Assembly (NCBI GenBank): GCA_015680685.1
Contig: MNCI01023604.1
Span: 105,611-169,610 of the forward strand
Direction: 5' to 3'
DNA: 64,000 bases
Origin: Gnetum montanum
Taxonomy: Eukaryota; Streptophyta; Gnetopsida; Gnetales; Gnetaceae
Numbering within the stretch: position 1 is the first letter of the stretch; the number at the start of each line of letters is the position of its first letter. The notes below the pieces were generated by a model. That model searched no databases. It was not told the origin of the DNA and worked only from the letters and a program-made list of their open reading frames with translations. Below are positions 20,991 through 32,800 of the stretch, in pieces. The position numbers and the translations under genes were made by a program.

Positions 20991-22169
20991 ATGTGACATC
21001 TACCTATATGATCATCCAAAGGGTTATTGATCAATCATGGTACATCTAGATGAGTATTAGGCTTTTGCATTGAATTCCAAGTTTGTACAAAGCAAATTCC
21101 TAAGAAATTACCTTACTTACAAGGTAATTGTAGAGAATCCTACAACCAATCGTACTATCCTAATGGGACTTCTTACTAGCCTCAACACTATCATCAACTG
21201 TAGTTGCAAAACCCATAGTCGTGGGAGAGGTGATCATCAAACTAGAACTACCCTTACTGCTAGCTAAACCCATATGGATATTACATTCAAAAAATTTTCC
21301 CCCAACTTGTTCTAGTTTCTTCACCTCAAATCACTACTACCACTCTCCCAAATATCATTGACCCGCTACATCCTCTGAAGGATTAGCACCTCATGCCTCA
21401 TCCTCCATCATATCCTCAATATTCTCATACTTGCCTACACTATATGTCACTACCAACAACATAAGAAGGTTCAGTATCACAACATCAATGAAAGAATGCC
21501 GCTTGTGCTATAAACATACATAGAAATGATAACACTATTAGATCTCAACCACAGTGTCGAAAACATCTTTTCTTTAGGGTAGTTTCCTCACACAAGCACA
21601 AAACACATATACCTACTAGCACAACAAACCTAGCATAAGGCCAATCTAGTGCAACACCCTTCCTTGCCAAAACAATGTTTGCTAATCATATGCAAAAGCC
21701 AACAACCATTACCATTCCAACACAAGACATAAATGATGAACTTATCACTATGGAGAGGTAGGAAAATATATGCATCACTAATTGTAAAGTGTGTAGGTGT
21801 AGATGAAAAGTTCAAAATATTAACACAACTGACAACAAAGCTAAAGAACAAGTGTGTGAGCAAAAACCAATCTACATAGTAGTCACTAAACTAGAAGACA
21901 CTCAATGGCTTGAGAATGAGAACATAACATTGTTTCAAAGATGCATGAATGAAATTGATCTATTTATTAGTTCTAGACTTAAGAAAATAGACCAAATAGA
22001 GGACTTAGACATAGATATCTTGCACTTTGATTATACACTAGAAAATGATATTAAACACACAGACCTTAGAATTAAAATTAAAAATCAAGAAGAAGAAGCA
22101 AACATACTTGGATTTCCAAAAATAGAAATACCTTCAAGTCCAGATGAAGATACATATCTAAATGATTAA
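20991..22169 (+). pseudogene. gag, C-terminal part with an open 105-codon tail
   Basis: Begins with GCDIYLYDHPKGY-type sequence (20991), equivalent to GCDVYLYDHPKDH in the sister copy, followed by a Pro/His/Tyr-rich region (21270-21480). The last part, 21852-22169, stays open for 105 codons: an acidic helical-looking protein with TKLEDTQWLENENITLFQRC, then IEDLDIDILHFDYTLEN, ending SSPDEDTYLND. A G-rich GTTGTGGGGGAGATGC follows at about 22303. No known domain recognised in the tail. Confidence 0.6.
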
Positions 22170-22522
22170 AATGCAACTATTACTAATATTAGATGTGCTA
22201 CCACATGATTAATTAAATCAATAATGATGACAAATGAAAAATTGGTGGTGTATAACTAGGGGATTATGCGGTCCATCTCCCAAATGTTCAGTGATAAGAT
22301 TAGTTGTGGGGGAGATGCTTCAACCTGGTTCAGAACTAATAAGTGTTTTTACTTTTTGTTTTATTATAGTTTTTTATCATTTTCCTATTTCTTCCAAAAT
22401 TTTCTGATTCTTAATATGTTTTTCATTTCTTAATATTTTTCTCTTTTCTTGAGTCATTCACTTTATGTTTTATGAATGTATTTTATGTTTTTGTAAATAA
22501 TATTGCCAAGTCATGATGCAAA

Positions 22523-23169
22523 NNNNNNNNNNNNNNNNNNNNNNNNNNNNNNNNNNNNNNNNNNNNNNNNNNNNNNNNNNNNNNNNNNNNNNNNNNNNNN
22601 NNNNNNNNNNNNNNNNNNNNNNNNNNNNNNNNNNNNNNNNNNNNNNNNNNNNNNNNNNNNNNNNNNNNNNNNNNNNNNNNNNNNNNNNNNNNNNNNNNNN
22701 NNNNNNNNNNNNNNNNNNNNNNNNNNNNNNNNNNNNNNNNNNNNNNNNNNNNNNNNNNNNNNNNNNNNNNNNNNNNNNNNNNNNNNNNNNNNNNNNNNNN
22801 NNNNNNNNNNNNNNNNNNNNNNNNNNNNNNNNNNNNNNNNNNNNNNNNNNNNNNNNNNNNNNNNNNNNNNNNNNNNNNNNNNNNNNNNNNNNNNNNNNNN
22901 NNNNNNNNNNNNNNNNNNNNNNNNNNNNNNNNNNNNNNNNNNNNNNNNNNNNNNNNNNNNNNNNNNNNNNNNNNNNNNNNNNNNNNNNNNNNNNNNNNNN
23001 NNNNNNNNNNNNNNNNNNNNNNNNNNNNNNNNNNNNNNNNNNNNNNNNNNNNNNNNNNNNNNNNNNNNNNNNNNNNNNNNNNNNNNNNNNNNNNNNNNNN
23101 NNNNNNNNNNNNNNNNNNNNNNNNNNNNNNNNNNNNNNNNNNNNNNNNNNNNNNNNNNNNNNNNNNNNN
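22523..23169. other. Assembly gap (Ns)
   Basis: 647 undetermined bases inside the gag-only element. Open frames spanning it are artefacts. Confidence 0.99.
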
Positions 23170-24212
23170 GGTGCCCATGGACATCTATAGAAGTGCTTAT
23201 GTAAGGGCATTATGGTAGAAGCTTGCTTTGGGAAGGACCCACTTGCATAAATTTTGTTATTCATGGCTTTTAACTAACTTTCACATCTTCTAGATCAGTA
23301 GTGATGGTTTCTTTGAATTTATGCATAACTTTTGGACTAATCATCATTTGTTCTAGTAATTTTTCCTACTTTTCTATTTTCATATCTATTAATATTTCTT
23401 GGCCATCTTTTGAATTAGACCTTTGGTTTCAATTATTCGAAAACTTATGTGTTTTTAGAGTTACGCTTATTAGCTATGGGGGCCAAGGATGTACACTTTG
23501 AAATTTTTCTAACATCCTATTTTTGAACATCATGGTAACTAATAGTAATTGATCAAATAATGTGAATAGCTTGATGGTTTTAGTTACCTCATAGCCTTGG
23601 ACATAGTATGTTGTAATCACCTTATGCTTAAACAAAAACTAAGGGATCTGAAAAGGGTTAATTATTAAGGAAAATTTGCCAAAACTAATGTTGATCCTTT
23701 GATGACTATAGGTGATGCTAAAAGAATTGCCTAAGGAAGAAGCTATTTTACCAGGCACAAAAATAAAGCCCAGAGGGGGACAACAGAGGATATGTCCATG
23801 GATAAATTGTAGCACATACATAATAGTAGCTCAAACTTTTTAGGATTGCTAGATTCATGGGACAATGAGAAGAAATTTCAATCCACCCTTCAAGAATGTT
23901 CTACATAACCAGAGAAGCATCGACATAATAGTCAAGGTTAAAAGTTTTCCATTGCTGGCGGCAATGAGAAGAATCATCTTTAGTAAATTCTTGAAGACCT
24001 CTACAAATTTTGTAATCTTCAATGTCTATCTAGTGTTTTTATCACTATGTTGTATTGTATGCATGCACTTGAATAAAATTTTGTAATGTGGAACTCAGAG
24101 TTAGTTGGTAGTTAGCATCAGTGAATAATCCCATACCTTTCCAATATTTTATAAGGGACTTGTTCCTCCTTTTATTCACTTGAGGATGAGTTTTCATTGT
24201 GTTGTGGAGGTA
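23170..24212. other. Non-coding 3' internal region of the gag-only element
   Basis: No recognisable pol motifs on either strand. It ends in GTTGTGGAGGTA immediately before the 3' LTR, a plausible polypurine tract that is also present, as CATGGTGGTA, before the LTR at 8695. Confidence 0.55.
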
Positions 24213-25092
24213 TGATGAATCATATTTTGTCTAGCTCTGATATTGGAGCCTTGATATCAGATACCCAATATCGAGATCCATGAAGTAATGTTAGATATAT
24301 GATATTGTGACATGTGTGCCAACCTATACATATAGTGCTTGGATGCATGGCTTGGGCATAAGTTTGAAGTTAATTAGTCAATAGAGTAGCCAAACTCTTG
24401 TAGTTTTATTCCATGGTCTTAGAGAAAAATTACTAAGTGCCCATACTATGGATTTGAGTTAGTTATATAGTGTCTTATTCAAGTGGCAATGTACTTGGAG
24501 ACATTCCATGAATGGAAATAAGATTGAGATTTATTCTTATTTATTATAGCACTTTGAGTTAGATTAATTTACTTTCCATGCAATTTACTTTTCAAGTACT
24601 TAATTAATATTTACATTTCCATGCATATTAATAAATTGGTGGTATGAGCACGACCAGTTTTGAGCATAAACACATATTTGCTTAGTAACCCTACCAGCAT
24701 TATTATTTGGTTCATCCAGTAGCATAGTGCTTGGTAATCCTAGTAGTGGATACATTGGTTTAGGATGTGCACAACAAGTTGGGAACAAACACTCATCACT
24801 CATAGGCTAGTTTAGACTTTACTTTCCATTGTTAATTAGATTCAATAATTAATTTCTCTATTATTAATAGGAGTAGCATAAGGCCACAACAACATTAATT
24901 ATCATATGCATCACTTTGAACTAAATCATACATGACAAAGTTACTACTAGTACAAGTGGGAAGATAGTGAACTACGATCAGGACATAACAATCTAGATAC
25001 CACAACTAGTCCCATCCACAAAATTTGATTGGATCGTGCATAAATGCTTGTGATTCATATGTTTGGATGTAGGGGTACCTTGCCACTCATCA
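24213..25092 (+). repeat. 3' LTR (880 bp)
   Basis: Starts TGATGAATCATATTTTG and ends CTTGCCACTCATCA, followed by the target duplication TATCT. TATA-like box at 24324-24331. Visibly diverged from the 5' LTR by many transitions and small indels, so the insertion is old. Confidence 0.88.
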
Positions 25093-25480
25093 TATCTTAA
25101 CAAGAACTAAAAGTGTAGTTGTAATTGAGATCCAAAAGAGCATTCTATAATAATAGATGTGTCTCTTAAGGTAACCTTTGGGGGTTTGACCTAAGGCATT
25201 TATACCTGGGATTAGAGGTCATGATAGCATAGAGTGGTAGAGCCAGTATAGGTAAGTCATGGGAAGTCAGGTAACATGGGATAGGAAGTGGACTAGCCAT
25301 TCCTTTTGGTTGGGTTATTGGCCTAACCATGGTGGAAATGTTGGATTGTCTCTAAGGGGATAGATGCCAAATGAAGAAAACCCCAAGGAACACTCTTAAA
25401 GCATGATCTGGATATGCTATTTCATATCAATAAAGCATTATTTTCTTTCTCTTTTTGCATTTTTCCTATTGGATGTGGTC
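25093..25480 (+). mobile_element. Right part of the split LTR-like repeat
   Basis: TATCTTAACAAGAACTAAAAG resumes the repeat interrupted at 18416 and is homologous to the minus-strand copy from about 4200 down to 3830: GGTAACCTTTGGGGGTTTGA, GGCATTTATACCTGGG, GGCCTAACCATGGTGG, and AATAAAGCATT as a possible polyadenylation signal. The right boundary is approximate. Confidence 0.72.
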
Positions 25481-26540
25481 ATAGAACAATATAATTTATT
25501 ACTTAATTAGTGTTTGAATCATGGGTTTAGTAAGTGTAAATAGTTGATGCATCTAGTAGAAGAACAATAGTCATAAACTTATGAAAGGATGGATATGTAT
25601 GTTATGGAAAATATCTACCAAATATCAATGGACTAAACTATATTTGTGTTAGATGTTATGGCTAGATCAAAAGGTAAATGGCTTAAGCATGCTAATGTAG
25701 AGAAAGTCAAGATAGATCCCAAGTGTTAGAAGAGCATGAAGAATGCTAAATGTAACTGTAAAATTCCTAATGTTGTTGAAGTCCTTATGCAAGAAGAATT
25801 TATTAAATATTTCCAATGTGGTTGATAAGGTTTGGGATATTTTAAATATAAAAATGACTTTGAGTCTAAAGGATTTGAAAAATAAAGTTGTTGAAGTAGT
25901 TGCGAAGGCATTTACACCATGAGGTAAGACTAGCGATAGAAAGACAAAGTGAAAGAAGCCTTACTATGATTGGATTTTTTATGCTTAAGAAACATTTATT
26001 TTGCCATAGCATCAAAAATGGATGAGATTTCATCCTTTGAACTTGGCACCTTAGAGTGCCTCCTTAATATCACAATAATCTTCCTCATGTCATCCTTCTT
26101 CCTACTAATGAACTCAATAGGGTATGGACCATTTGTCTTAAGTAATGTCCTAGCAATGTTATCCATATCTACCACAACTATCTCAAAAATCATAGCTCAA
26201 AAAATATCCATCATGCCCTCTATATCAATATAGGAGGAGATTTTAAATTAGCCATAGTAGGCCTCAACTCCCAAATATTACAATGCTTCCTTCTCTCTCC
26301 ACTTGTTTGATTAATCAAAGTTAATATTTTCTTTTTACATCAGTCAAATATTTAATTGGTTCCAATTTGATTTAAATGAAAAGAGAAAAATAAAAGTAAT
26401 ATAATGTATAAGAAGATCAAAATCCATCCTTATCAATGGCTCTAGTAGATAACTTATTATCTTATTAAATAAGAGACTGTCAATTCAACTCATACTTAAG
26501 GTATCATTATATTCTTCTATAGTTATTTTATTGCATAATG
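25481..26540. other. Unrecognised relic sequence
   Basis: A short plus-strand stretch from 25661 (MARSKGKWLKHANVEKVKID, then NCKIPNVVEVLMQEEFIKYF after a stop) and a minus-strand stretch at 26193-25996 (MIFEIVVVDMDNIARTLLKT, later RRHSKVPSSKDEISSIFDAM) look like decayed protein. Neither belongs to a family I know. Probably retroelement-derived. Confidence 0.35.
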
Positions 26541-26544
26541 TTGG

Positions 26545-26775
26545 CTATATGTCTTGGGGTGGACCTTTAGTCAGATTAACCATGGCTACACCACATCCTC
26601 TCTTTGATATAGTGCCCCTTTTCACATCATGACATAACTTTGCATGAAATATATGCATACCATCACCTATAAACATGTTAACATCACCACTTTCATAAAT
26701 AAGCTTTAGAAAATTTTCTACAATAGTTATAGATACAATAGAAATGTTGGATTGTATAAAATGATCCACATGCAC
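26545..26775 (-). pseudogene. Unidentified coding relic (IGDGMHIFHAKLCH)
   Basis: A 76-codon open frame with NMFIGDGMHIFHAKLCHDVK and SKRGCGVAMVNLTKGPPQ. The same sequence, inverted, recurs at about 27885-28000 (plus) as NMFLGDGIHTFHVKLCHNM, and the nucleotide match continues through GATCCATTGTAGCCACC/GGATGTGGTGTAGCCATGG. So this is a repeated coding element, function unknown. Confidence 0.45.
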
Positions 26776-26964
26776 TCTAAAAATTGATAGGTCTCCTCTA
26801 AGTTAGTTCTTCATCTATAAATATGTTAACAATACCACTTTCATGAAAAAGTTCTAAAAACTTTGCCACAACTGTGATAGACATGATATAATGATAGAAA
26901 TATCACATTGCAAATGCTAGGCCACTTTCACTCTAGAGCTTAATAGGTCTCCTCCAAGTTAGTT
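26661..26964. repeat. About 150-bp tandem duplication
   Basis: Units 26661-26808 and 26809-26964 share AAACATGTTAACATCACCACTTTCAT-type and AGGTCTCCTCTAAGTTAGTT-type words, with moderate divergence and small indels. Confidence 0.75.
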
Positions 26965-27359
26965 ATCATGTTTTGGCATATGTAGCTAACTTGAAATCCC
27001 TAGAGTACCCAATTGAGATCCTTCTTGGCTACAGATACAAGTAAGCATGGGAACTACTAGTTGTTGATGAAATCAGGATTCTTCTACTCTTTCTCAAACT
27101 CTTTCATGTCTAAACTTATTGTTGATAAAATTAGCATGAATGCCAATAGGAATCCACTGTGGCTTCAAACCTATTCCATCATGTCCAAGCATAAAGCATT
27201 TGTGTATTAGATCACACAAGCACCATTATCTATACACGTACTAATAAAAGTCATACATGATATGCATAGAGAAGGATAGACTCATGAATACATCCTAGAG
27301 AAAGGGCAAGTCCATTTTAAAACCAAATTCAAAAATAACAATTATATGTTTGAATTCAT

Positions 27360-28010
27360 AGCATGGATGGCCTCAATATAAGTACTCATGTATTAGTACT
27401 CATTTTGAAAGTTCATGATAACAAAAGACATGTCTCCAAAAACAATTGTGACAATAATGGTGAGTTCATGAACCCACTTATTAAAGTCAATGTAGGCATA
27501 TATAAACAAGTTATTTCCATCCACAACTGTACAACATCATTATGGCTAGTTGATATGATTATTGAACTCCATACGGAGATCAATATTGATGGACATATAA
27601 TGTTTGAGAGATTTCATAGTTGCAAGAATTACAAAATTATGATATTCTAGTTCTCATGATTGGTGACCATGAATGTGTTCCAAGTGAGATGCACATAGTT
27701 GAAGTTGAGGGAAAAAATATTGCAATAATTTTTCTGATAGGTTTCTAGCTCACGTATTCACTCACGATGAACTCCATGTGGGATGGCTAGTTCATGCACA
27801 CCAACTTCATGTGTGTCTATGACCTAGTTTGATGATGTAAAGATCCTTGGTTTGCACCTTCTATGTTTCCATATGTTTTTCCTTGCCATGTCAACATGTT
27901 TCTAGGTGATGGCATACATACTTTTCATGTGAAGTTATGTCATAATATGACAAGGTATAACATACAGAAGGATCCATTGTAGCCACCAGGTATGAAATTT
28001 GATAGTTTTA
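27360..28010 (+). pseudogene. Unidentified coding relic, inverted partner of 26545-26775
   Basis: Contains the 95-codon frame 27363-27650 and, after stops, GDHECVPSEMHIVEVEGKNI, SLTMNSMWDG and NMFLGDGIHTFHVKLCHNM. On the minus strand near 27215-27230 there is a DNGACVI string that resembles a protease core. I cannot assign the family. Confidence 0.35.
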
Positions 28011-28349
28011 AAAACATATATCATCATTCAAACCATATTATACATATGAAATTGCCTTGTATATAGGTAAAATAATATATTTTATGATTTCTTAAATTCT
28101 GAAATTCCAACCCTAGGCTACTTAACTCTTTTTAGTTTATTCTAGAAGGTACATGCAGTTTTTTTGATCTTAAGGATTTGTTGTAGAGATATTGTGGTAG
28201 AATTTTTTTTTAGTGAGGAATGATCTAAAGATATAGAATACTAAGGTCCCTAAAACTATAGAGACTATGAAGCTTTTGATTTTAGTTTAACTAAGGAAAT
28301 ATGAAAGTTATTTGAACTAGTCACTAGTAATGTCATATTTTTTATAATT

Positions 28350-28978
28350 GTTGGTGCTAGGAGCTTCCTATATTAAGTGCTCCTAGAAGTAACAGTTAGA
28401 AAATGGCTAGTTGGGATATCTCATTTGAACTTGGGCCATCTCAATAAATTTTGCTGCTTACAAATGGGATGTTCCACTCATTTGAGCTTAGGCTATCTCA
28501 CTAATTTTGTTGCTTCCAAATGGGATGTTCCGCTGGAAATTGGAATGTCCCAACTAGAACATCTCAAGAATAGTTGGAATGTTTACTATTTTTGTTGGAT
28601 GTCTATCTTGAAACTTTGGCTCTACCTCTAGGACATCTCACTAACTTTTGGGACATCTTGGCAAATACCATAATATCTTCTTTTAGCTTCTATGCTTTTG
28701 GCACCCTTGATATCTTTTGTTTTTTGATTGAGACTTTGATATCTTAGACTAACAACACAACTCTCATCTTGGTCTTAATATATTCTTTGTCTCAATCTAT
28801 TTTTATGACAATATCTAAGATCTTTTCTTAATCTCATCATATTCGTATCATCATGATCTTGTCTTTCTCATGCTTTTTCTTGCTCTGTCTTGGTCTTTGA
28901 ATAGTCCTACAAGATTGTACAATTTTTTTTTCTATTTTTCTCCATTTTAAAGGATTTTAACACATTGAAAGATCAACA
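28350..28978 (-). mobile_element. Possible LTR of the GAGATGTCTC palindrome family
   Basis: Rich in GGGATGTTCC, GGGACATC, GAACATCTC and GGACATCTCAC words like 59650-59830 and 62460-62690. It ends AAAGGATTTTAACACATTGAAAGATCAACA, alignable with AAGGTTTTAATATCTCAAAAGGTTAACA at 63002. The family link is by short words and this end only. Confidence 0.4.
28422..28534. repeat. 57-bp tandem duplication
   Basis: Copies 28422-28478 and 28479-28534 (CATTTGARCTTRGGCYATCTCA... to GGGATGTTCCRCT) lie within the palindrome-rich segment. Confidence 0.88.
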
Positions 28979-29592
28979 AGATAAAGTTAGAGCCTATCTA
29001 CTATAAGACCCATGAAAATACTAATGCTTTGGAGATCAAGATGATGTGCCTCACTCACACTACTTGAATTACCTCATGAATCTACAATTGAAAATTGGCC
29101 CTCATTATCTTCTTCAAAATTAGATGAGGAGAGTTTTCAAGCTTCACCTATTGCTACAAATAAGAAGCCAATTTCCTCTACCATGAAGGTTATTATCATA
29201 CCTTCTATCTCATGTGAAACTTATTTTGCTTCCCAGCCCAAAACATTGTAGGTATTTCCCCATGAATTTTGAGTAGACTCTCCTAGAAAACCCACAATAA
29301 GTCCTATAAATTTCGCATAAAAAACCAAGGAATATAGGTCACGTTCAATACCATCATTAACCATAGGATGGGATCAAAGCAAGACTCACAGGGGAAGTAG
29401 TATGTCTTGAAGGGTTTCACCAACGATGGCAAACTAGATTGAGACACCTAGGTTGTTTTTCCCAATAATCAATACTACAACTAAGGCACTTCCCCAACCT
29501 TTTGCATGGAGGATAATTATGTCAAAGAAATTGGTAAGGTTACCAAATGTATTAGCTCCACTAATACGCTATTTAGCATCTTATGATTGCAG
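28979..29592. other. DNA upstream of the interrupted PAP14/ORG1-like segment
   Basis: May hold earlier exons or intron of the host gene copy, since a splice-acceptor-like ATGATTGCAG ends at 29592. No exon could be identified with confidence. Confidence 0.35.
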
Positions 29593-29930
29593 AAAGTGGA
29601 TGATCTGCAAGTTAAGAATAGGGTTAGTTATGGTCTTGAAGTTGTTGACAAGTAAGATTCAGTGATAGAAATTTATAATAATGGACTTTTAGTTATGCAA
29701 TCATGTTATCATTGGACTTGCTAGCAAGGGAGATGAAGTCATATTTGAGGGCATAGTTAGAAAACCAGAGAGTTCTTTGAATAATTGTAGAGTTATTTTG
29801 ATGAAGCTTACAAGACTAATTGCATAGCATAGAGGTAGGCATGGTCTTAAGGCATTAAAAAGGCTTTCTAGATGCTAGGATATGTATCAATTATATGTAA
29901 TTGAAATCTATAGATATATACTTTCCTCAT
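29593..29930 (+). pseudogene. PAP14/ORG1-like gene copy, 5' part
   Basis: PAP14 (ORG1) proteins are chloroplast proteins with a kinase-like domain followed by a PAP/fibrillin lipid-associated domain. After an acceptor-like TTGCAG the plus strand reads, in one frame from about 29698, IIGLASKGDEVIFEGIVRKP, then NNCRVILMKLTRLIA, then LKALKRLSRC and YQLYVIEIYRYILS, with two in-frame stops. This is the N-lobe side of the kinase-like domain. It ends at the target site CTCAT (29926-29930), and the same frame resumes after the 22-kb insertion at 52032. The assignment rests mainly on the downstream half. Already a pseudogene, or decayed since the insertion. Confidence 0.6.
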
Positions 29931-31505
29931 TGTTGCTACCGAAAGCCACAATTACTCAAAGAAAACCAAGTATCCTCGGTGCAAGCAATTCCCCAACCTT
30001 GAATCCCTAGGGCCTTTGTGAGAGAAATGGGATTCGAGGTGCCTTGGTTGGTCTAGTAGATCAACTAGGAACTTATGAGATGTGAAACATGGGAGTATAA
30101 ATAGATTCAACTAATCCATAGAGAAGAAAATTTATTTTTGAACACAAAACTCAAAACTTAAAACTTTATTGAGAAAGAATAAAGAATAAGTTAGAGAAGT
30201 GTGTACAAATGGTGCCTCGATGAGCAAAAAGGGGGTTTACTTATGCAAGAGTTCAAAGGCAATTGAAGTTGATGTGATTTTCTTGACAATTTGGGTGCTA
30301 AGACACTCTTGATGGCATTGAACCTTCCTTTACTATTGCAACCTTAGATCTACAACTTGGGTCACTACTGGGGGTGAGAAAAGTGGAAAGTTTGGATGCC
30401 AGATTACTCCATGCTAAGGATTGAAAATTTTAGAGGTGAAGTGTTGACACTCAAAATTCACAACTCTCAAGGCTAAAATGCTTCCATGCTAGGGTTGAAG
30501 AGAATGCAAGTATGGGAACTTATAAGAGCTCTTAAGTACATGAAAATTTCCCAAGTGTGGAATATTGAAAAATTGTATTTATGAAAATTGCTTGATAATG
30601 CTACCCTTTCTTAAAATTTTGGAACTGCTAAAGTTCTTGTATGCATAAAGTTGCTAAACTTGTAAATGATATTTGAGTTAGCTTTTATAGGTTTTTTGGG
30701 GCCATGAATGTGGCTGCAAATTGGCTACAAATTTGATGTAAATTTACTACCGAATTTATGTGAGATGGGTGCCCAAATTTGGGGGGTTACCTTACATAGT
30801 AAGTGTTTTCTCCCATGGCCATTCTATTTACTATAAATAGTAATTGGGGCACACCTTTCATGCTAGAGATGAATCTTCCACGCTAAGCTTTCCACCATGG
30901 TTGTTGAAGTGGCTAGTCAACAATGAAGTGCATGAAGTGATGAAATTTTACTTTTGTGGCTTCCATGAAAAGGGATTGTATTTTCAATGCTAGGGATGAA
31001 GAATTTATGTTGGTAGAAAACTTGCACATTGAGGGGGAAAAGTTTTCAAGCTAGGGGAAAACTTTGCAGGATGAGGGAAAAAAGTGTCCAGGTTAGGAAA
31101 AAGGTTTCTAGGCTATGCATTTGGCCTCTATGTTGAAGGAAATTTTTTTTTAAAACCCCCACCCTCCCATGCTGGGCGTAGGTGAGATCTACCCCCTTGC
31201 ATGTGTTTCCAACGTAAAAAATTGTATAACCCCCATAAAACCCATTAAATTACCTTTTTTGGCATTCCAAAAGGCATTTTTGACCTTCCCAAGCCCAAAT
31301 ATAGACACGAAGTAATGTTTTTCACTTGGGGAATAAGGCCTTGACTACTTATCAGACATTTTCAGCCCAAAAGTATAAAGTATGTGAAATTTTCCATTGT
31401 GGGTTACAATTTTCACATTTACAATGAATTTTTGCCTCAAGTTTCATGGGGTGAAAGCTACATGATGAAGATTGGTTGTAACATGCAAATGTTTGTGGTG
31501 TTTCA
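29931..31505 (-). repeat. 3' LTR (1575 bp) of the 22-kb element
   Basis: Minus strand starts TGAAACACCACAAACATTTGC and ends GGTAGCAACA. TATA box TATAAAAG at 30682-30689 (minus) in CCTATAAAAGC, and AATAAAGTTTT further on (about 30163-30173) as polyadenylation signal. CATGCTAGGG words recur. Homologous along its length to 50382-52026. Confidence 0.85.
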
Positions 31506-31518
31506 GTGGTCCCTCTTT
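31506..31518 (-). promoter_or_regulatory. Polypurine tract
   Basis: Minus strand AAAGAGGGACCAC directly before the 3' LTR start TGAAACACC. Position and purine bias are as expected for the plus-strand primer of reverse transcription. Confidence 0.7.
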
Positions 31519-32109
31519 GTTGGTGTCTAGAAGATTGACCTAAGAGGCACACACAAAGAATACAAAATAGCACCGCATATTATAATGCTATAATGCATAC
31601 AAGTCACATGAGAATTAGGCTATGCAGGTAATCAAGGTTGTTAGTTTAAGGCTATGGTGGGTCATGGTACCAGTGTAAGACCTTGGTAGCTTGTGTTGTC
31701 AGTTTAAAGTTGTAGTCAATTGTTGAAAGCATGCTCACTTATTGATGATTTTCGGCTACATGTAGTATGGCTTTAGATAGGAATGATTGATCAAATTGGC
31801 CAACTCATTCTCATCCATGTTGGCTACTTTGAATGCTCCATTCTTGTAATGATAATGAAGGACCCTTTCCAATTGGTTAAGAATTTGTCTACATGCTCAT
31901 GGATGGTCTTGAGGACTAGGTCCCCCTCCTTGATCTTACACATGGTTAAGTTATGGTGATGTTGTTGCTTTTGCCTCTCTTAATAGTGCTTGATGTGAGC
32001 TAACACGTGCATACGCCATTCCTCCACTAAATCTAGGGCTTCTATCTACAACTCCTTGCTCTACTTGTTGTTGATGAAGTTTGTCAAGGCTACTTAGAGC
32101 AATGGCAAC
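31519..32109 (-). other. 3' internal region after integrase
   Basis: Contains remnants of the integrase C-terminal tail near 32100 and a non-coding part with GGTCATGGTACCAGTGTAAGAC-like short repeats (31640-31740) similar to those at 45600-45740. No separate gene. Confidence 0.45.
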
Positions 32110-32800
32110 TACAATTCAAGAGGTAAAATAGCTTCAAAACCATAAACAAGGCTATAAGGGATCATGCTAGTTACTATGCGATAGGTTTTTTTGTATGCTT
32201 ATAGTGCACAAAAAAGCCACTCATGCTAGTTCCACTTGCTATTGTTGAGCATCTTCTTGAGAAAGTTGATGATGGCCTTGTTTCTTACTTCTACTTGTCC
32301 ATTAGCTTAAGTATAGTAAGGTGATGAGAAAGAATGTTTAATGCCTAGGTTGTGACAAAAATCCTTGGTTTCTTGGCTACTAAATTGAGGCCCGTTGTCT
32401 ATAAGTATCATCATGGGTATGCCAAAATGAGCTACAATGTTATCTAGGATAAACTTGCAAACTTGTTTAGATGTGGTGTTCCTTAGGAAAATAGCCTCAA
32501 TCCACTTGGTAAAGTATTTGGTTGCAGTGATGATGAAGTTATGTCCTATTGAATACTTAGGTGTCATGGGTCCAATGATATCCACCACCTATTATTGAAA
32601 TGGCCATGTTATCTAGGTTGTATGTAACTCAATTGGTGATACATGTATCAGGTTGATATATCATTGGCATGTGTCACATTTCATAACCTTGTTTAGGTAG
32701 TCATTCTCCATATGGGGCTAATAGTAGCCTAATCATCTAATCTTAGTGGCCATGGCTCTTAGTCCTATATTTTCTCCACAAACTCCCTTGTGAACTTTCT
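32110..32800 (-). pseudogene. Ty3/gypsy integrase
   Basis: Integrase inserts the cDNA into the host genome. Minus-strand order: the zinc-binding end as LGYY-stop-PHMENDY then KVMKCDTCQ, then INLIHVSPIE; the core as DIIGPMTPK (first catalytic Asp), FTKWIEA, then HFGIPMMILIDNGPQFSS (second Asp), then ANGQVEVRNKAIINFLKK (catalytic Glu), then AYKKTYRI and PYSLVYGFEAILPLEL. The 93-codon open frame 32588-32307 covers the core up to SSPYYT, where a stop (expected position of a Gln/Ser) breaks it. All three catalytic residues survive although the gene is broken in at least three places. Confidence 0.9.

Larger units (their letters stand above)
18417..25092 (+). mobile_element. Complete gag-only LTR retrotransposon (TGATGA family)
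   Basis: A 6676-bp element with LTRs 18417-19306 and 24213-25092 in direct orientation, termini TGATGA/TCATCA and the 5-bp target duplication TATCT (18412-18416 and 25093-25097). The interior has a decayed PBS, a gag ORF region (19437-22169) and about 2 kb before the 3' LTR, interrupted by a gap (22523-23169). No RT, RNase H or integrase is visible outside the gap, and 647 bp is too short for a full pol. It is therefore a non-autonomous element of the kind mobilised by a partner. It landed in an older LTR-like repeat whose unbroken relative is at 3661-4274. Confidence 0.85.

Noticed and set aside
22470-23264. Open frames of 225-264 codons on both strands
   Set aside because: They consist almost entirely of the run of Ns at 22523-23169.
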